Assembly (NCBI RefSeq): GCF_003312875.1
Contig: NZ_CP015163.1
Span: 1,426,001-1,490,000 of the forward strand
Reading direction: 5' to 3'
Source of the DNA: Amycolatopsis albispora
GTDB taxonomy: Bacteria > Actinomycetota > Actinomycetes > Mycobacteriales > Pseudonocardiaceae
Length of the DNA: 64,000 bases
The notes beneath the pieces are model-generated. The model was given only the letters and a program-made list of their open reading frames with translations. It had not been told where the DNA came from and did not search any database. Each line of letters begins with the position of its first letter. The first letter of the stretch is position 1. Below are positions 37,869 to 45,787 of this stretch, one piece after another. A program made the translations under genes and the position numbers.

Positions 37869-39005
37869 GTGTCACGCACCGCCGACTGGTCCCAGCAGGC
37901 ACTGCCCGGGATGCTCGACGACCTCCGGATGATCGTCGAGCTGGAAACCCACAGCTACGACAAGGCCAAGCTGGACACCGGTCTCGACACCATCCGGTCG
38001 TGGGCCGCCGAGCGGCTCGGCGCGCCCGACGCGGAGGTCCGGCACCGCGCCGAAACCCACGGCGACGTGCTCGAGCTGACCTACCGCGGCACCGCGGCCG
38101 GTGAGGTCCTGCTGCTGTGCCACTACGACACGGTGTGGCCGACCGGCACCACCGCGGTCTGGCCGTTCACCGAGGCCGACGGCAAGGTCAGCGGGCCGGG
38201 CGCGTTCGACATGAAGCTCGGGCTGGTGCAGTCGGTGTGGGCGCTGCGCGGGCTGCGGGAACTGGGCCTGCCGCACCCGTCGGTCAAGTTCCTGTTCAAC
38301 GGCGACGAGGAGATCGGCAGCCCGTTCTCCCGGCCGCTGATCGAGGCCGCCAGCGAAGGCACGCTGGCGAACCTGGTGTTCGAGGCCGCGGTGGACGGCA
38401 AGCTCAAGACCGCGCGCAAGGGCGTCGGCCTGTTCGACGTGACGGTGACCGGTGTCGAGGCACACGCCGGCCTGGACCCATACAAGGGTGCGAGCGCGGT
38501 GCACGCGCTGGCGGAGGTGGTCACGCAGGTCGCGGCGGCCGGTTCGCGTGAGCACGGCACCACGGTGAACGTCGGCACCATCAGCGGTGGCACCGGCCGC
38601 AACGTCACCGCCGGGCAGGCCACCTGCGGCATCGACGTGCGCGTGGCCGAACCGTCCGAAATGGACCGGATCGACGCGGTCTTCGCCGGGCTCAAGGCTT
38701 CGGACCCGCGCGTGACGGTGTCGGTCACCGGCGAGTGGAACCGCCCGCCGATGACCACCAACCCGCCGTCGGCCGCGTTGCTCGACCGGGCGCGGGCGGT
38801 GGCGAAGGAACTCGGGTGGACGCTGGAGGACGCCGCCGTGGGCGGGGCCAGCGACGGCAACTTCGTCTCCGCGCTGGGCCGCCCGGTGCTCGACGGCATG
38901 GGCGCGGTGGGCGGCGGCGCGCACGCGCGGCACGAACACGTGGTGGTCGCGGACATCCCGCACCGGACCGCGCTCACCATCGGCCTGATCACCGACCTCG
39001 CCTGA
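37869..39005 (+). CDS. M20 family metallopeptidase (carboxypeptidase G2-like)
   Basis: 378 residues. Two-zinc M20 ligands are visible: LLCHYDTVWP (histidine near 81 with aspartate), GPGAFDMKLGL (aspartate near 117), GDEEIGS (catalytic and ligand glutamates near 149-150) and a C-terminal HARHEHV. A dimerisation domain lies in the middle (GVEAHAGLDPYKGASAVHAL). The sequence resembles carboxypeptidase G2, which removes glutamate from folate and p-aminobenzoyl-glutamate, matching the upstream AbgT transporter. GTG 37869 follows GAAAGGA. No signal peptide, so it acts in the cytoplasm after import. Confidence 0.9.
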   Translation: MSRTADWSQQALPGMLDDLRMIVELETHSYDKAKLDTGLDTIRSWAAERLGAPDAEVRHRAETHGDVLELTYRGTAAGEVLLLCHYDTVWPTGTTAVWPFTEADGKVSGPGAFDMKLGLVQSVWALRGLRELGLPHPSVKFLFNGDEEIGSPFSRPLIEAASEGTLANLVFEAAVDGKLKTARKGVGLFDVTVTGVEAHAGLDPYKGASAVHALAEVVTQVAAAGSREHGTTVNVGTISGGTGRNVTAGQATCGIDVRVAEPSEMDRIDAVFAGLKASDPRVTVSVTGEWNRPPMTTNPPSAALLDRARAVAKELGWTLEDAAVGGASDGNFVSALGRPVLDGMGAVGGGAHARHEHVVVADIPHRTALTIGLITDLA

Positions 39006-39016
39006 CGAGCCGGCAG

Positions 39017-39071
39017 TGTCACGAATGTGGCTTTCGAGACGCCAGACGTCTCGAAAGCCACATTCGTGACA
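39017..39071. repeat. 25-bp perfect inverted repeat (hairpin), GAATGTGGCTTTC family
   Basis: Left arm 39017-39041 and right arm 39047-39071 pair perfectly over 25 bp with a 5-base loop (CCAGA). The core GAATGTGGCTTTC is shared with the hairpin at 53285-53339, whose inner loop (TCTGG) is the reverse complement of this one. It fills the gap between convergent M20 and Nramp-like genes and could end transcription from both sides. The length and shared core suggest a dispersed repeat. Confidence 0.85.
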
Positions 39072-40508
39072 TCAGCCGAAGAGCTTGCCCACCTGCTCGA
39101 TGATGGTCAGCACGCTCAGCACGCCGAACAGGGCGACCGACCAGCCCAGCACGGCCATCCGCCCGCCCCGGATGCGGATCGGCTTCGGCAGCACCCGCCG
39201 GTTGAGCACGATCAGCAGTCCGGAGTAGACGAACATCATCAGCCCGCCCACGCAGGCCGAGATGACCAGCAGGATCAGCGGCTGCGCGAACCCGGCCAGC
39301 ACGATCACGCAGCCGAGCAGCACCAGCACCCACACCACCGCGAAGTAGAGCGTGCTTTCCTTGGTGTTCTTGGCATACGCGGTCTTGATCACGTCCGCGG
39401 CCAGCCTGCTCGAGTAGTCCACGATGCCCAGCGCCGCGGCGAACAGGGCGAACGCGCCGACCACCCAGAACAGCGTGCCGAACCAGGCGCCGACGGTCTC
39501 CTTGAGCACCTCGCCCTCGATCTTCAGGAAGCCGATGTTGTTCGGCAGCCCCGGCCTGCCGTACACCGTCGAATACGCCAGCAGCGAGGTGAACATGATG
39601 GACAGGAAGGTGATCAGCACGAAGGTGTAGAGCTGCTCGCGGTTGGCGAACCGCCACCACGAGCGCCACCGCGAAAGGTGCTCCTCGGTCGGCTCGAAGA
39701 TGAACCCGGTGCTCGGCGCGGCCTCCGGCTTGCCGGTGACCGGGCTCTTGATGCGCGGCACGTACTTGCCCATGCCGAAGCCCTTGTCGCGGATCCAGTT
39801 GCTCTGCACCAGGTTCTGCCCGCCACCGGCCCCGGCGAAGGCGAGCGCCCCCATCAGGAACGCCAGTCCGAGATCGACCGGCACGCTCGCGTCGGTGACG
39901 ATCTTGGGCACGTCCGCCCAGGCGTCCGCGGTGATCGCCACCACCGCGCCGACCGCGAGCAGCACGATCACCGCGGCGACCTTGAGCATTTCGGCGCGCT
40001 CCAGCGCCACGTAGACCACCGGCGCCAGCGTCAGGATCAGCCCGATGGCGAGCAGCAGGCCGACCGAGATCCACCGCACGTCACCGCCCCACAGGTAGGT
40101 GATCATGGTCGCCGAGCTGGTCGCCCAGCCCGGCCACAGATTGGCCAGCATGGTCAGGATCGCGAACACCAGGCCCCAGTGCCGCCAGTAGCGGCTGAAC
40201 CCGGTGAGCGCGGTTTCGCCGGTGGCCAGCGTGTACCGCTCGATCTCCATGTTCAGGAAGAACTGCGTGGCCAGGCCGACCAGCGCCGCCCAGACAAAAA
40301 CCAGGCCGACCTGGGAGGCGATGTAGGGGAACAGGATGAACTCGCCCGACGCCAGTCCGACGCCGGCGGCGACCACCCCCGGCCCGATGATCCGCCAGGT
40401 GGAGGCGGGCGGTTCGGGCAGGGGCTTCAGTTCCGGTGCCGGCAGGTGCTTGCTCACCGGGAACCGGCCGGTGGGCGAGGTGGTCACGTCGTTGTGCTGC
40501 CTCGTCAT
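39072..40508 (-). CDS. Nramp-related transporter lacking metal-selectivity motifs
   Basis: 478 residues with about 11 membrane helices in the LeuT-like Nramp fold: first helix IGPGVVAAGVGLASGEFILF, sixth-helix region ALAFAGAGGGQNLVQSNWIR. In true manganese/iron Nramps helix 1 carries DPGN and helix 6 carries the methionine of MPH; here these are ASGE and GGGQN, so transition-metal specificity is unlikely. Related Nramp-like proteins carry Mg2+ or unknown substrates. There is a cytoplasmic loop of about 40 residues near 250-290. It stands alone; its 3' end touches the hairpin at 39017-39071. Confidence 0.85.
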   Translation of the reverse strand: MTRQHNDVTTSPTGRFPVSKHLPAPELKPLPEPPASTWRIIGPGVVAAGVGLASGEFILFPYIASQVGLVFVWAALVGLATQFFLNMEIERYTLATGETALTGFSRYWRHWGLVFAILTMLANLWPGWATSSATMITYLWGGDVRWISVGLLLAIGLILTLAPVVYVALERAEMLKVAAVIVLLAVGAVVAITADAWADVPKIVTDASVPVDLGLAFLMGALAFAGAGGGQNLVQSNWIRDKGFGMGKYVPRIKSPVTGKPEAAPSTGFIFEPTEEHLSRWRSWWRFANREQLYTFVLITFLSIMFTSLLAYSTVYGRPGLPNNIGFLKIEGEVLKETVGAWFGTLFWVVGAFALFAAALGIVDYSSRLAADVIKTAYAKNTKESTLYFAVVWVLVLLGCVIVLAGFAQPLILLVISACVGGLMMFVYSGLLIVLNRRVLPKPIRIRGGRMAVLGWSVALFGVLSVLTIIEQVGKLFG

Positions 40509-40613
40509 CGTGGTGATCCCTTCGCGCGAACCAAGGAGATCTTGGAGGGGGATGGTACCCGGAAACCCACCCGATCGGGTGAGGAATCCACCGGCCCCCT
40601 ACGCTGCGCGGGT

Positions 40614-41153
40614 ATGAGCGCCGCACTGGTGATCGTCGACGTGCAGGAGATGCTGGTTCCGCTGGTCTGGCGGGGTGAGGAGCTGGCCGACCGGATCGCC
40701 GCGCTGGCACGGGACGCTCGCGCGCACCAGGTCCCGGTGATCGCGGTCCGGCAGGTCGGCCCGAGCGGTACCGCGTTCGATCCGGACAGTCCCGGGGCGC
40801 AGTTCAGCGCGCGCCTCGGTCTCGAACCGGGGGACGCGCTGATCGACAAGACCGCGACCGACGCCTTCTACGAGACGCGCCTGGCCGCGTTGTGCGCCGA
40901 CCAGGACATCGACACGCTCGTGCTGACCGGTGTGGCCACCGACTTCTGCGTGGACGCGACCGCGCGCTCGGCGCTGAGCCACGGTTTCGACGTGGTCCTG
41001 GTCGGTGACGCGCACGCCCCGGCCGCCGAGGGAGATCCCGAAGCCGGGTTGTCCGCCGAGCAGATCATCGACCGGCATAACCGCATCCTCGCCAAGGCCG
41101 TGCACCCCGGCGGGGAGCTGACCGTGCGCGCCGCCGCGGAAATCGTCTGGTAG
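40614..41153 (+). CDS. isochorismatase-family cysteine hydrolase
   Basis: 179 residues. The catalytic triad of the family is visible: aspartate in ALVIVDVQEM (residue 9), lysine in LIDKTATDAFYET (near 83) and cysteine in VLTGVATDFCVDATARSA (near 114), followed by DVVLVGDAHAP. Members hydrolyse isochorismate, nicotinamide, N-carbamoyl amides and similar compounds; the motifs do not tell which. TACGCT (40600-40605) lies eight bases before ATG 40614 and no ribosome site is seen, so the mRNA is probably leaderless. Divergent from the Nramp-like gene. Confidence 0.88.
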   Translation: MSAALVIVDVQEMLVPLVWRGEELADRIAALARDARAHQVPVIAVRQVGPSGTAFDPDSPGAQFSARLGLEPGDALIDKTATDAFYETRLAALCADQDIDTLVLTGVATDFCVDATARSALSHGFDVVLVGDAHAPAAEGDPEAGLSAEQIIDRHNRILAKAVHPGGELTVRAAAEIVW

Positions 41154-41259
41154 GCACCCCCCGAAAATTGGGGATACGCCCGGTGTTCCCCGGCCCGGAA
41201 ACTGATCGTCGAGTCGCGCGGCCGCGTTGACGATCCGAAATCGGGGAAACGGGGAACTC

Positions 41260-41790
41260 GTGAACGGGACAAAGCGGTTGACCACAATTCTGGCGGCGCT
41301 CGCCGCACTGGGCACGTCGGCGGCGCTCCCGGCCTCGGCCGGGCCGCTGGTGGGCAATGATCCTTTTGTCGCACCGGCGGGCAGGCAGGACTGGCACATC
41401 TTCAACGCCAACACCCACAAGTGCCTGGAAATCGAGAATTCGACGCTGGACAACGGCGGCCAGGCCCAGCAGTGGAGCTGCGCGAACATCGCCACCATGC
41501 GGTGGACGGCGGTGCCGGTGGACGGGATCTGGTTCCGGCTGATCAACGCCAACAGCGGGAAGTGCCTGGAAATCGAGAACTCGTCGTTCGACAACGGCGG
41601 GAACGCGCAGCAGTGGACCTGCGGCAGTTACAACATGCAGTGGAGGACCGTGCGCGCGGGTTATGCCTGGCACATCGTCAACCGGCTCAGCGGGAAGTGC
41701 CTGGAAATCGAAAACTCCTCCGGCGACAACGGTGCCCGCGCGCAGCAGTGGCAGTGCGCGGACATCCCGACCATGCAGTGGTTCAGCTGA
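41260..41790 (+). CDS. secreted ricin-type beta-trefoil lectin
   Basis: 176 residues. Signal peptide LTTILAALAALGTSAALPAS, then a single RICIN (CBM13) domain made of three closely similar repeats, each reading KCLEIENS followed by DNGG or DNGA and an AQQW-x-C motif (near residues 75, 117 and 160). Such lectins bind galactose- or xylose-type sugars. There is no catalytic domain. The three repeats are nearly identical at the protein level, suggesting recent duplication or strong constraint. GTG 41260 has GGGGAA just upstream. Confidence 0.88.
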   Translation: MNGTKRLTTILAALAALGTSAALPASAGPLVGNDPFVAPAGRQDWHIFNANTHKCLEIENSTLDNGGQAQQWSCANIATMRWTAVPVDGIWFRLINANSGKCLEIENSSFDNGGNAQQWTCGSYNMQWRTVRAGYAWHIVNRLSGKCLEIENSSGDNGARAQQWQCADIPTMQWFS

Positions 41791-41859
41791 GCGGGAGCTG
41801 ATCTTCACACAGCCGGGTGGACCCGCCCGCGATCGGCCCGGGGACCGCCGTCCGGGCGG

Positions 41860-42873
41860 ATGATGGCGGGCATGAGCCTGGTCGGTGACGTGGTTCCGGC
41901 GGCGGGGGAGGCGCTGACGGCGCGGGAGCTCGGCAACGAGCTTTCGCGCCGCGTCGGCCTGCTGGTGCCGCACGACGGGCACATCCTCGTGGCGCTGGAT
42001 CCGGTGACCGGCGCCGGCTGCCTGATCGACCGGCAGCACTGCTACAGCCCGGAACTGCGGCACCGGCTGGAGGTGGAGGACTCGCGCGAGCAGGTGCTGG
42101 CGGGGCTGTTCACCGGGGATCAGCGGGTGGACGTGGTGGGGTCCGGGTTCACCGACGAAAGCCGGTACGCCCACCTCCACGAGCACATGCGCGGTGAGGG
42201 CTTCGGCGCGGAGCTGCGGCTCGCCCTGCGGCACCGCGGCGTGGCCAGGGGCTGGCTGGTCCTGTTGCGGGAGCGGGACCGAAGACCGTTCTCCGCCGCC
42301 GACGCCGTGCACGCCGAACGCCTCTCCGGGTACCTGGCGAGCGCGGTTTCCCGGTTCGTTTCGGCAAAACCGCTGCGGCCGGGCAAGCTGGTCCTGCCGC
42401 CGGGCGTGGTCATCCTCGACCAGCACAACCGGATCACCGACGCCACCGCCGCCGGCCGCGTGTGGCTGGGCGCGATCGCCGACGAGTTCTCCCTTTCCGA
42501 GGCCGAGCACCACAACACCCTGCTCAACGTCACGCTGCTGGCGCGGCAGCCGGGCAGGCGCGCGCTGAGCCGGGTGCCGACCTCGGCGGGCTGGGCGGCG
42601 ATGAGCGCGGAACCGCTGGGCGACACCGGCCGGGTGGCGGTGACCCTGCAGAGCGCGCCCGCCCAGCTCCTGCTCCCGGCGGTGTGCGGCTGGTACGGCA
42701 TCACCGCGACCGAGCGGACGGTGCTCGAGCTGGCGGTGCGCGGGTTCGGGGCCAAGCACATCGCGCGACGGCTGGAGCTGTCCTCGCACACCGTCTACGA
42801 CCACTTCAAGTCGCTCTACCGGAAGACCGGCGTGACCAGCCGGGACGAGCTGATGGCCGGACTGTCCGCGTAG
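41860..42873 (+). CDS. LuxR family transcriptional regulator
   Basis: 337 residues. C-terminal LuxR HTH at about 275-335 (ITATERTVLELAVRGFGAKH, IARRLELSSHTVYDHFKSLY, RKTGVTSRDELMAGL). The N-terminal region has no clear receiver or ATPase; PHDGHILVALDPVTGAGCLI followed by a helical stretch and FGAELRLALRHRGVARGWLV resembles a GAF-like sensor, as in many orphan actinobacterial LuxR proteins. The start is uncertain: ATG 41860, 41863 and 41872 are all possible and none has a strong ribosome site. Effector and targets unknown. It ends before a TTCG-loop terminator. Confidence 0.85.
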   Translation: MMAGMSLVGDVVPAAGEALTARELGNELSRRVGLLVPHDGHILVALDPVTGAGCLIDRQHCYSPELRHRLEVEDSREQVLAGLFTGDQRVDVVGSGFTDESRYAHLHEHMRGEGFGAELRLALRHRGVARGWLVLLRERDRRPFSAADAVHAERLSGYLASAVSRFVSAKPLRPGKLVLPPGVVILDQHNRITDATAAGRVWLGAIADEFSLSEAEHHNTLLNVTLLARQPGRRALSRVPTSAGWAAMSAEPLGDTGRVAVTLQSAPAQLLLPAVCGWYGITATERTVLELAVRGFGAKHIARRLELSSHTVYDHFKSLYRKTGVTSRDELMAGLSA

Positions 42874-42882
42874 CACACCGTC

Positions 42883-42896
42883 AGCCCTTCGGGGCT
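42883..42896 (+). terminator. TTCG-tetraloop terminator after the LuxR gene
   Basis: AGCCC and GGGCT form a 5-bp stem with a TTCG loop 10 bases past the stop, followed by TGTT. It separates the LuxR gene from the LacI operon promoter, whose -35 box begins three bases later. Confidence 0.6.
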
Positions 42897-42898
42897 TG

Positions 42899-42990
42899 TT
42901 GACTTACCGCCACTCGGGTGCAAGTATTCCGGCTACCCCACGTTGGAAACGTTTCCAGAGCAGCCACGCGCCGAGCTGGAAACGTTTCCA
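42899..42990 (+). promoter_or_regulatory. promoter and two LacI operators of the riboside-type operon
   Basis: TTGACT (42899-42904) and AAGTAT (42922-42927) are 17 bases apart. The perfect palindrome TGGAAACGTTTCCA occurs twice, at 42944-42957 and 42977-42990, with starts 33 bases apart (three helical turns). This is the canonical LacI-family operator form. The next gene encodes a LacI regulator, so autoregulation and sugar-induced derepression of the whole operon are expected. Confidence 0.85.
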
Positions 42991-43036
42991 GGCGGAGATC
43001 TTCCCGGCCGGAGCACTGGAGCTACTGGAGCGCTTG

Positions 43037-44032
43037 ATGACGTCAACCCGCGCCACGCTGTTGCAGGTGGCGCAGCGTGCCGGGGTCTCGCTGGCCTCGA
43101 CCTCCCGCGCGCTGCACGGCACCGGCGCGAGCCCGGCGATGGTCGAGCGCGTGCGGGCCGCGGCCGCCGAACTCGGGTACAGCCCGGACGCGATCGGCCG
43201 GTCGCTGCGCCTGAAGAAGACCTTCCAGATCGCCTTCGCGGTGGCCGACATCGGCAACCCGGTCTACGTCGAGATGATGCGCGCGATCCACGAGGTCCTG
43301 GCGCCGCGCGGATACCGCGTGGTGGTGATGTCCACTGGCGACACCGCCACCTCCACCGCCGAACTCGTCGGCAGCCTCGGCAGCGGCGTGGTGGACGGGC
43401 TGATCGTCAGCCCGCTGCGCACCGACGACCGGCTGGTCCGCGAGATCCTGCAGGCGCCGGTGCCGGTGGTGGTGATCGGGCGGGCGATGGCCGACCGCGG
43501 GATCAGCTCGGTGTCCACGGATTCGGCGGGCGGCATCGGCGACGCGGTCCGGCACCTGCACTCGATCGGCCGCCGTCGCATCGGATTCCTCAACGGCCCG
43601 CTCGACACCACCCCGGGTGCCGCGCGCCAGCGGGGGTTCGACGCCGCGGTCGACGCCGAGCGGACCGAAGTCGAGGTCGCCGCCGACTTCACCGTCGCCG
43701 CCGGGCTCGAAGCCGCGCGGCGGTTGCTGGAACGCGCCGAACTCGACGCGATCGTGGCGGCCAACGACCTGCTCGCGATCGGCGTGATCCGGGCGGTGCG
43801 CGAACGCGGTCTTTCGGTGCCGGAGGACATCGCGGTGACCGGGATGGACGACACCGAGATCGGCCGGGTGTTCCTGCCCAGCCTCACCAGCGTGTCACTC
43901 GGCTCGACCGAGCGCGGCCGCGCCGCGGCCCGGCTGATGCTGGAACTGGCCGACGATCCGGAAAGCGCGGCGCGGCAGGTCGCGGTCAGCCCCGAGCTGG
44001 TGGTCCGCGAGTCCACGGGCGGGGGTGCGTGA
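43037..44032 (+). CDS. LacI family transcriptional repressor
   Basis: 331 residues. HTH and hinge helix at residues about 7-62 (TLLQVAQRAGVSLASTSRAL, GYSPDAIGRSLRLKK), then a periplasmic-binding-protein-like sensor (FAVADIGNPVYVEMMRAIHE, VDGLIVSPLRTDD, IVAANDLLAIGVIRAVRERG, DIAVTGMDDTEIGRVFLPSL). ATG 43037 has GGAG six bases upstream. Two matching palindromes precede it. The stop overlaps the first permease start by one base, so repressor and transporter are one transcript. The ligand is presumably the imported sugar or a breakdown product. Confidence 0.95.
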   Translation: MTSTRATLLQVAQRAGVSLASTSRALHGTGASPAMVERVRAAAAELGYSPDAIGRSLRLKKTFQIAFAVADIGNPVYVEMMRAIHEVLAPRGYRVVVMSTGDTATSTAELVGSLGSGVVDGLIVSPLRTDDRLVREILQAPVPVVVIGRAMADRGISSVSTDSAGGIGDAVRHLHSIGRRRIGFLNGPLDTTPGAARQRGFDAAVDAERTEVEVAADFTVAAGLEAARRLLERAELDAIVAANDLLAIGVIRAVRERGLSVPEDIAVTGMDDTEIGRVFLPSLTSVSLGSTERGRAAARLMLELADDPESAARQVAVSPELVVRESTGGGA

Positions 44033-44931
44033 TGGCGACCCCGTTGGTACGGGCCCGCCGCCGTGAAGCGGTCGCCCTGGTGCTGCCGTCGCTGATCCCG
44101 ATCCTGGTGCTCAGCGTGGCGCCGCTGGTGGTCGGTGTGGCGCTGGCGTTCACCGACGCGCGGCTGGTGCGCAATCCCGACTACGGCTTCACCGGCCTGG
44201 GCAACTTCGGCGCACTGGTCGGCAACGAGCTGTTCTGGGACTCCCTGCGCATCGGTCTCATTTGGACGGTCGGGGTCACCGTGCTCCAGCTGGCCGCCTC
44301 GATGGGGCTGGCGCTGCTGCTGAACTCCGGGCTGCGGCTGCAGGGGCTCACGCGGGTGCTCGCGCTGGTGCCGTGGGCGATGCCACCGGTGGTGGTGGCG
44401 ATCATGTGGCAGATGATCTATTCGGCCAACGGCGGCCCGCTCAACGCGGTGCTCGGCAGCGTCGGCCTGCCCGGCGACACCAACTGGCTCGGCGACTTCG
44501 CCACCGCGCTGCCCGCGGTGATCATCGTCGGGGTGTGGGTGGGCATGCCGCAGACCACGGTGACGCTGCTGGCCGGGCTCCAGCAGATCCCGGCCGAGCT
44601 GCACGAGGCGGCCGCGGTGGACGGCGCGAGCGCCTGGCGCCGGTTCACCGCGGTGACCTGGCCGAGCCTGCGGCCGATCGTCACCTCGATCACCTCGCTC
44701 AACTTCATCTGGAACTTCAACTCGTTCTCGCTGGTCTACGTGCTCACCGCGGGCGGGCCGGGCGGCAAGACCATGGTGCCGGTGCTCTTCGTCTACCTCG
44801 AGGCGTTCAAGAACCGCGAAATCGGCCAGGCCGCGGCGATGGGCGTGGTGCTGGTGGTGCTCATCGTGCTGATCCTGGCCGTCTACCTGCGTGCGCAGTT
44901 CCGTGACGACCGCGCGGAAAGGGGGCGGTGA
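44032..44931 (+). CDS. carbohydrate ABC transporter permease 1
   Basis: 299 residues, six membrane helices, MalF/UgpA type. The cytoplasmic EAA loop that docks the ATPase is HEAAAVDGASAWRRF near residue 193, followed by TWPSLRPIV. GLQQIPAELHEAAAVDG is typical of CUT1 sugar importers. Start ATG 44032 overlaps the LacI stop (TGATG) and the stop overlaps the next permease in the same way. No ATPase gene is in the operon, so a shared MsiK-type ATPase encoded elsewhere is expected, as usual in actinobacteria. Confidence 0.95.
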   Translation: MATPLVRARRREAVALVLPSLIPILVLSVAPLVVGVALAFTDARLVRNPDYGFTGLGNFGALVGNELFWDSLRIGLIWTVGVTVLQLAASMGLALLLNSGLRLQGLTRVLALVPWAMPPVVVAIMWQMIYSANGGPLNAVLGSVGLPGDTNWLGDFATALPAVIIVGVWVGMPQTTVTLLAGLQQIPAELHEAAAVDGASAWRRFTAVTWPSLRPIVTSITSLNFIWNFNSFSLVYVLTAGGPGGKTMVPVLFVYLEAFKNREIGQAAAMGVVLVVLIVLILAVYLRAQFRDDRAERGR

Positions 44932-45758
44932 TGCGCGCACTCGCCCGGCCCGCCCAGTACCTGGCGCTGGCCTGCTACCTGTTGTTCCTCGGCTTCCCGT
45001 TGCTGTGGCTCATTTCGGCGTCGGTGAAGTCGTCGGGCGAGCTGAACTCGCTGACCGTGAGCCTGGTGCCCGAGCAGTGGCACTGGCAGAACTACCCCGA
45101 AGCGCTGGAGCGGCAGGGACTGATCCGCTCGGCGGGCAACAGCCTGGTGGTGGCGCTGGCTTCGACCGCGCTGGTCATCCTGATCGCGCTGCCCGCGTCC
45201 TACGTGCTGGCCAGGCTCAAGGGCAAGGTGCGCGCGGCCGGGATCGGCTGGATCCTGGTCAGCCAGGTGTTCCCGGTGGTGCTGATCATCCTGCCGCTGT
45301 TCCTGATCCTGCGCACGCTCGGGCTGACCGACAGCCTGCCCGGGCTGACCCTGGTGCACACCACCTACACGCTGCCGTTCGCGCTGTGGATGCTGCAGGG
45401 TTACGTCGCGGCGATCCCGGTGGAACTGGAGGAGGCCGGCGCGATGGACGGCGCGAGCAGGCTGCGGGTGCTGCGCGCAATCGTCTTCCCGCTGCTGGCC
45501 CCCGGCGTGGTGGCCACCGCGATGTTCAGCTTCGTCGCGTCGTGGAACGAGTTCTTCTTCGCGCTGGTGCTGTTGCAGTCGCCCGAGAACTACACGCTGC
45601 CGATCACGCTGAACATGTTCATCGGCGGCGAGGGCAAGGTCGCGCTCGGGCCGCTGGCCGCGGGCGCGGTGCTCGCCGCCATTCCCAGCATCGTCTTCTT
45701 CACCCTGCTGCGCCGCCGCCTCACCGGCGGGCTGATGGCCGGGGCGGTGAAGGGATGA
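44931..45758 (+). CDS. carbohydrate ABC transporter permease 2
   Basis: 275 residues, six membrane helices, MalG/UgpE type, with the EAA loop EEAGAMDGASRLRVLRAIVF near residue 166 and ASWNEFFFALVLL near 202. It forms the heterodimeric channel with the preceding permease. ATG 44931 shares one base with the previous stop; an in-frame GTG three bases upstream is the alternative. The following lipoprotein gene starts 29 bases later. Confidence 0.95.
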   Translation: MRALARPAQYLALACYLLFLGFPLLWLISASVKSSGELNSLTVSLVPEQWHWQNYPEALERQGLIRSAGNSLVVALASTALVILIALPASYVLARLKGKVRAAGIGWILVSQVFPVVLIILPLFLILRTLGLTDSLPGLTLVHTTYTLPFALWMLQGYVAAIPVELEEAGAMDGASRLRVLRAIVFPLLAPGVVATAMFSFVASWNEFFFALVLLQSPENYTLPITLNMFIGGEGKVALGPLAAGAVLAAIPSIVFFTLLRRRLTGGLMAGAVKG

Positions 45759-45787
45759 GTCCACAACGGAACGCGAAAGGTCGGTCA

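Noticed and set aside
39027..40613. An open frame extending the isochorismatase-family protein about 530 codons upstream
   Set aside because: The extension is antisense to the Nramp-like gene and crosses the hairpin at 39017-39071; the family N-terminus begins right at ATG 40614.
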